The translations under genes were made by a program, and so were the position numbers. A stretch of DNA of 10,561 bases from Bacillota bacterium (lineage in GTDB: Bacteria; Bacillota; Clostridia; Acetivibrionales; DSM-1351): NCBI GenBank assembly GCA_023416275.1, contig JAEZIB010000093.1:1-10561 (forward strand). The letters run 5' to 3'. This document shows positions 7,374 to 10,561 of this stretch, in pieces. Position 1 is the first letter of the stretch. The number at the start of each line of letters is the position of its first letter. The notes beneath the pieces are model-generated. The model was not told the DNA's origin. It made no database searches and saw only the letters and a program-made list of their open reading frames with translations.

Positions 7374-7704
7374 TAATTCCTCCCGCTAAAAAAGCTACAG
7401 TCTATTTACCCACTGCATTTTCCATCTATTCTAGGCATCTTGTTACCACTTCAACAAGTTTTTCTTTTTAATAAATCCATCTCCACTATCCATACTTTTA
7501 ATTACTGTCTTTACCACATGCCTTTTGGTTATTAACTCAACTTTCCACATTAAAGTTTGCTGATGCTTAAGCGTATCAATGCTTTGTTGCCGTTGCCAAA
7601 ATAATTGCTATAATTTGTAATGGTTCACTGCAGTTTTTCTAACCCAACTTACCATTGATAATCTTGAGCATCTATAATTATTTTAAGCTGGTAAAGTTGA
7701 GTTA
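7374..7704 (-). other. 331-base gap between deoC and the kinase gene
   Basis: No gene is visible in this A+T-rich stretch in any frame. It contains three copies of TAACYCAACTTWCC (listed separately), a minus-strand promoter-like pair at 7428-7455, and an imperfect palindrome around CTTAAG near 7560-7580 (core GCTTAAGC with TGAT/ATCA flanks). There is a tandem GGCAAC repeat on the minus strand near 7587-7600 and a plus-strand TTGCCG-16-TATAAT at 7587-7614. No hairpin plus T-run terminator was seen, so read-through from deoC is possible. No known riboswitch class was recognised. Confidence 0.6.
7428..7455 (-). promoter_or_regulatory. Candidate promoter of the kinase-SDR-iron ADH genes
   Basis: On the minus strand TTGAAG (7450-7455) and TAGAAT (7428-7433) are separated by 16 bases, giving a sigma-A-like promoter with one mismatch in the -10 box. 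Transcription would begin near 7420, about 48 bases before the kinase ATG. Arms TTGTT and AACAA flank part of the -35 region and might form a small operator. The -35 box is weak and the region is A+T-rich, so chance is possible. Confidence 0.35.
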
Positions 7705-7708
7705 TTAA
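7529..7708. repeat. Three-copy motif TAACYCAACTTWCC with mutually exclusive inverted pairings
   Basis: Copy A is on the plus strand at 7533-7546 and copy B on the plus strand at 7640-7653. Copy C is on the minus strand at 7690-7704, beginning right after the deoC stop codon. In a minus-strand transcript, C comes first. It can pair with B (about 14 pairs with one G-U and one bulge, 36-base loop) or with A (12 perfect pairs plus flanking pairs, 148 bases apart). The segment that pairs with C through A can also fold locally, since AACTTT and AAAGTT at 7539-7557 form a 6-pair hairpin. The copies could be operators for a regulator such as the AraC-type protein at 930-2552, or arms of an RNA switch. 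Function is unknown. Confidence 0.6.
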
Positions 7709-8445
7709 GTAGTTTTAGCATTTGTATCAGTTCCGGTCTGAATAGCAATACCTTTACTTGTTCCCAAACGAGTTGCTCCTGCTCTAATAAGATCAAGTGC
7801 AATTTCACGGTTATTAACACCTGTAGATGCTTTCACTCCCATATCAGGCCCAACGGTTTTTCTCATCAGCAAGATATCTTCAACAGTGGCCCCGCCAGTA
7901 CTCATGCCTGTTGAAGTCTTTACATAATCTGCTCCTGCGTCTTTCGCAAGTAAGCACACTTTTATTTTTTCTTGTTCTGTTAAAAGACAGGTTTCAATAA
8001 TTACTTTAGTTAACGCCTGCCCTGCTGCTGCATCAACAACCGCTTTAATATCTCTAGCTACCAAATCATAATTTCCGTCTTTTACTGCTCCTATATTAAT
8101 TACCATATCAACTTCCTGAGCTCCGTTTGCGATTGCGTCACGCACTTCGGCAGCCTTAACAAGTGGTGTGTTAGCTCCTAAAGGGAATCCGATAACTGTG
8201 CATACTTTTACTTTACTTCCTCTAAGAATACTCGATGCATACCTTACATGTGTAGGATTTACACAAACAGATGCAAAGCCCCATTCCATTGCCTCTTGAC
8301 AGAACTTTTCTATTGTCTTTTTTGTTGTATCAGGTTTTAATACTGTATGATCACATGTAGCAGCCAGATTATTTATGTCCACTTCATTAGGTAGGCTTTC
8401 TAAAACCTCTTGTGTATTTTTTTCTATAAGCATGTTTTTTTCCAT
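7705..8445 (-). CDS. deoC: Deoxyribose-phosphate aldolase family protein (DeoC-like)
   Basis: This is a cytoplasmic class I aldolase of 246 residues; typical DeoC splits 2-deoxyribose 5-phosphate into glyceraldehyde 3-phosphate and acetaldehyde. Family motifs in order are CDHTVLKP (31-38), KVCTVIGFPLGA (80-91), EVDMVINIGA (111-120) with the proton-relay Asp113, and KVIIETCLLT (147-156). Then come YVKTSTGMSTGGAT (174-187) with Schiff-base Lys176, and VKASTGV with Lys205. The phosphate-binding loops differ from the usual KASGGVR and GTSSG/GASSG: here they are KASTGVN (T207, N211) and GTSKG (K231), so the substrate may not be deoxyribose 5-phosphate. A GTG at 8454 keeps the frame open, but the ATG at 8445 has AGAGGTG six bases upstream and is preferred. 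It follows the hydroxyacid dehydrogenase gene. The usual nucleoside-salvage partners (phosphorylase, phosphopentomutase) are absent, which favours a role in a dedicated sugar pathway with the kinase. Family membership is certain, activity on the classical substrate is not. Confidence 0.92.
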   Translation of the reverse strand: MEKNMLIEKNTQEVLESLPNEVDINNLAATCDHTVLKPDTTKKTIEKFCQEAMEWGFASVCVNPTHVRYASSILRGSKVKVCTVIGFPLGANTPLVKAAEVRDAIANGAQEVDMVINIGAVKDGNYDLVARDIKAVVDAAAGQALTKVIIETCLLTEQEKIKVCLLAKDAGADYVKTSTGMSTGGATVEDILLMRKTVGPDMGVKASTGVNNREIALDLIRAGATRLGTSKGIAIQTGTDTNAKTT

Positions 8446-8463
8446 CACCTTCACCTCTCAATT

Positions 8464-8550
8464 TTATGTTAATGTTAAACAACCCTCTTCATTTTCAACA
8501 ATATCTACTATTCCTGCAATTACCGTATCTATCGGGGCTCTATTCACCAA
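8464..8550 (-). other. Coding-like segment out of frame after the hydroxyacid dehydrogenase gene (28 codons)
   Basis: After the dehydrogenase stop (8540-8542), the frame shifted by one base stays open to a TAA at 8464-8466. It encodes 28 residues, the first part reading LVNRAPIDTVIAGIVDIV and the rest acidic then TLT. First codon positions are mostly purine, as in real genes, which is unusual for a spacer. Its stop lies only 18 bases before the deoC ATG, the normal spacing for operon genes. An A7 tract on the minus strand (8552-8558), followed by TTT, is just upstream. Losing one base there would fuse it to the dehydrogenase C-terminus. A TTG or GTG could start a tiny protein, but no ribosome site is seen. 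It may be a frameshifted C-terminal tail, a leftover of a deleted gene or a tiny gene. Confidence 0.4.
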
Positions 8551-9601
8551 ATTTTTTTATGGCAGACTCAAATATTTGTTTGTTAACCATGTATCTCGAA
8601 TTCTGTCCTTCAAAAAGTTTAACCATTTCGAGTGCAAGCTTTTTAGGTGAATTATAGAACGCATCATTTGAACCACCTGCCATATGAGGAGTGATTGTTA
8701 CATTTTCAAGCTTTACAAGCGGGTATTCTTTTCCCGGAGGTTCAACGTCAAATACGTCTAAAGCGGCCCCTGCGATTTTCTTATTTATCAATGCCTCATA
8801 TATAGCCTTTTCATCTGCTACAGAGGACCTTGAAGTATTTATTAAATATGCTGTCGGCTTCATTTTCTGGATTAATTCTTTGTTAACAAGATTTTCTGTT
8901 TCTTTCATTGCCCTGACATGGACGGTTACAAAATCAGACTGCTCCATCAATTTTTCCAGACTTACCATTTCTATTCCATAGGTCGGATTATTCACAAAAG
9001 GGTCATATCCTAGAAGCTTAACGTCAAAACCAACAAGTCTCTTTGCAACCTTTTGACCGATTTCTCCAAGTCCGATAATACCAACTGTCTTGCCCGGAAG
9101 ATCAGGTATATGTCCTGAATTTGAATATGTTCTTACCCATTCTCCGTTTTTCAAGCCAAAGTGCCCTCTGGCAATGTTTCTGCTTTCACTTATTAAAACT
9201 CCCACTGTAAAATCAGCAACAGCATCTGCATTTCTGCCAGGGGTATTGAAAACCATAATACCCTTTGAAGTTGCATACTCTACATTGATGTTCTCATATC
9301 CAGCACGTAGTACTCCTATTACTTTAAGATTTGTACATGCATCAATCAATTTTTTTGTAACAGTACAAAATTCAGTTATGATAATATTAGCATCCTCACA
9401 TGCATCTATTATGTAATCAGGTACTTCATAGGCTTCACTTCCGCCATGCTCTACCAATAGATTTATATTCTGAAGCTCTGTAAAATCACTAAGCTTCCAA
9501 TCTACGGTCTGAACTTCGACGCCAAGTTCCTTGAACTGCTTAAATCCTGATAATATATATTTATTAGGAATAAATAAATCTCCAATTCCAACAAGTTTCA
9601 T
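8540..9601 (-). CDS. D-isomer-specific 2-hydroxyacid dehydrogenase
   Basis: This is a cytoplasmic NAD(P)-dependent enzyme of 353 residues, slightly longer than the usual 310-335, that interconverts a 2-oxoacid and a D-2-hydroxyacid. GVLRAGYENINVEY (97-110) is the family's first motif. The Rossmann fold is at GKTVGIIGLGEIG (170-182), with D200 after the second strand, pointing to NAD. The catalytic triad is R258 (LINTSRSSV), E287 (LDVFDVEPP) and H306 (TITPHMAGG), at normal spacing. It is closest in style to phosphoglycerate/glyoxylate reductase-like members (SerA, GhrB type) and has no ACT domain. The start has AAAGGAG seven bases before the ATG. The last residues (AIKKFGE) end at an A7 tract, after which a coding-like tail continues in another frame, so the true C-terminus may differ. 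It lies 40 bases after the zinc dehydrogenase gene. A possible job is handling glycolate, glycerate or a sugar acid from the pathway; this is inference. Confidence 0.93.
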   Translation of the reverse strand: MKLVGIGDLFIPNKYILSGFKQFKELGVEVQTVDWKLSDFTELQNINLLVEHGGSEAYEVPDYIIDACEDANIIITEFCTVTKKLIDACTNLKVIGVLRAGYENINVEYATSKGIMVFNTPGRNADAVADFTVGVLISESRNIARGHFGLKNGEWVRTYSNSGHIPDLPGKTVGIIGLGEIGQKVAKRLVGFDVKLLGYDPFVNNPTYGIEMVSLEKLMEQSDFVTVHVRAMKETENLVNKELIQKMKPTAYLINTSRSSVADEKAIYEALINKKIAGAALDVFDVEPPGKEYPLVKLENVTITPHMAGGSNDAFYNSPKKLALEMVKLFEGQNSRYMVNKQIFESAIKKFGE

Positions 9602-9641
9602 AGCTGTACTCCTTTTATAAATTTGTAATAAGTCAATGAAC

Positions 9642-10561
9642 CTACGGAACCAACACTATTTTTACGGCATTTCGTGCTTTGATTTCGTCTATTGCCTTGT
9701 GAAAATCCGAAAATGGCATAACATGTGTAATCAATGGTCTAAATCCGTCCGGATTCTTCCTTAGTAAGTCTACTGCTGCTTGAACATGTTTAACTGTTGA
9801 ATCGGATGTGCCGTATAAGACCAACTCATTATAATGGATGGTACGGCTGTTCATGCTAAGCATTTCATCTCCTACTGGCAAACTCGCAAAGTACGATACA
9901 TATCCGCCTTTTCTGGCATACAAGGGAGCTTTACTCTGCACTCCATTGTTAGGAGCAGTGATAAGTACAAGATCAAAGCCTTCGACCTTTGAAAGTTCTT
10001 TAAACTTCCCATCAATTTCATCTGGAGTCAGAACTGTCAAGCCCATATCCCTTGCCATATCAGACCTTTTTCCCGGGAATCCCACACAAACTATGTTTTT
10101 AACACCTTTCTCCCTGGCACATAACGCATGCAACATACCGAGTGGCCCAAGTCCCCATATAAGTACATTCTCAAGCTCTTCTTCAGGCACACGATTGATA
10201 TCGTTTATTGCACATGACATTGGTTCGCTAAGGGAAGCTACCGTGGCATCCAGATCTCCTATATCAACCAGATGATTCTGTTTAACAGCCTTCGCCGGAA
10301 TTACTGCATATGGAGCCATCGCACCCGAATAATTAAAACCCATTGCCTCAGCGTTTCTGCACATGTTTGTTTTGCCTTTATTACAGTAATAGCAGTCACC
10401 GCAGCCTATTGTGGTAGCCATAGTAACTCTTTGTCCAATTTTATAATTTTCTACATCCTCGCCTAATTCAACTATAGTTCCGCAAAGCTCATGCCCCATA
10501 ACCTGTGGGGGCTTTATTCTAGGATTCCCGCTTACAAATGACTTAACATCAGTTCCACAGA
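9642..10561 (-). CDS. Zinc-dependent alcohol/polyol dehydrogenase, MDR family (partial, N-terminus missing)
   Basis: This is a cytoplasmic medium-chain dehydrogenase related to sorbitol/threonine dehydrogenases. About 305 residues are visible of a usual 340-350, and the frame stays open to the window edge, so the start and about 40 residues lie outside. The first complete codon is the catalytic zinc Cys of CGTD, and GHE (10488-10496) supplies the next catalytic residues. The structural zinc site has four Cys in GCGDCYYCNKGKTNMC, with 2, 2 and 7 residues between them. A further catalytic-site Glu is in LSEPMSCAINDINR. The cofactor fold has WGLGPLGMLHA, then VCVGFPGKR, without the Asp common in NAD-dependent members. 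The C-terminus ITHVMPFSDFHKAIDEI is typical. The ATG at 10499 is internal and not the start, because GHE follows an intact upstream part of the catalytic domain. It is the most upstream visible gene of the catabolic set and may oxidise a polyol to a ketose. Confidence 0.94.
   Translation of the reverse strand, partial: CGTDVKSFVSGNPRIKPPQVMGHELCGTIVELGEDVENYKIGQRVTMATTIGCGDCYYCNKGKTNMCRNAEAMGFNYSGAMAPYAVIPAKAVKQNHLVDIGDLDATVASLSEPMSCAINDINRVPEEELENVLIWGLGPLGMLHALCAREKGVKNIVCVGFPGKRSDMARDMGLTVLTPDEIDGKFKELSKVEGFDLVLITAPNNGVQSKAPLYARKGGYVSYFASLPVGDEMLSMNSRTIHYNELVLYGTSDSTVKHVQAAVDLLRKNPDGFRPLITHVMPFSDFHKAIDEIKARNAVKIVLVP

Noticed and set aside
7374..7704. Known riboswitch or T-box in the deoC-kinase gap
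   Set aside because: No T-box bulge sequence, specifier layout or terminator with T-run was found, and no known riboswitch core was recognised. Only the repeat-based pairing is supported.
5880..8445. Kinase plus aldolase plus RbsA-type ATPase as an AI-2 (Lsr) system
   Set aside because: The kinase matches LyxK-type motifs better than LsrK, the aldolase is DeoC and not the LsrF type, and no LsrG, LsrB or LsrR is visible.
8446..8454. GTG start of deoC at 8454
   Set aside because: It overlaps the AGAGGTG ribosome site that is well spaced for the ATG at 8445.
9838..10275. Plus-strand open frame of 145 codons, and similar plus-strand frames at 9090-9416, 8691-8981 and 2326-2574
   Set aside because: They lie entirely or almost entirely opposite well-supported minus-strand genes with family motifs, and their translations show no recognisable domain. 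They are shadows of those genes.
1..10561. Mobile elements, CRISPR arrays, tRNA or rRNA genes
   Set aside because: No transposase or integrase motifs, terminal repeats, regularly spaced repeats, cloverleaf or rRNA-like stretches were seen on either strand.

Overview
The window looks like a piece of a low-GC Firmicute genome, most likely from a clostridial-type anaerobe. The evidence is strong A+T richness, purine-rich Shine-Dalgarno sites (AAAGGAG, GGGAGG, AGAGGTG) before nearly every gene, a YesN-type response regulator, a DeoC and iron-ADH of Firmicute type, and a sugar ABC transporter. This is inferred from style, not from a species match. All nine main genes lie on the minus strand, so transcription runs from high to low coordinates. 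Both end genes are cut by the window edges.

Region 1 (10561 down to 3840) is a catabolic gene set. In transcription order it holds a zinc-type alcohol/polyol dehydrogenase (5' end missing), a D-isomer-specific 2-hydroxyacid dehydrogenase, a deoxyribose-phosphate-aldolase-like enzyme (DeoC), a FGGY carbohydrate kinase resembling L-xylulokinase, a short-chain dehydrogenase (SDR), and an iron-containing alcohol dehydrogenase. A hairpin followed by a T-run (3761-3808) ends the set. A 331-base gap between deoC and the kinase carries a three-copy repeat that can form alternative stems, and a plausible promoter. The gene content suggests oxidation of a polyol or unusual sugar, phosphorylation of a ketose, aldol cleavage, and reduction of the released aldehyde. 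The substrate cannot be read from the sequence.

Region 2 (3552 down to 930) is a compact regulatory trio: a ureidoglycolate-lyase-like (AllA-like) cupin, a 152-residue soluble protein resembling the core of a LytS/YesM histidine kinase, and a full-length REC-AraC response regulator. The kinase-like protein has Met in place of the phospho-accepting His and has lost the ATP-binding boxes. The response regulator keeps all its phosphorylation residues. No normal sensor kinase is visible.

Region 3 (761 down to 1) is the N-terminal half of an RbsA/MglA-type sugar ABC ATPase, started by TTG. It probably imports the substrate of region 1 under control of region 2.

The most unusual items are the kinase-like protein without a phospho-acceptor and its pairing with a cupin and an intact regulator, the iterated repeat before the kinase gene, a coding-like segment out of frame after the hydroxyacid dehydrogenase, and phosphate-pocket substitutions in DeoC. 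No RNA genes, insertion sequences, CRISPR arrays or phage genes were seen.
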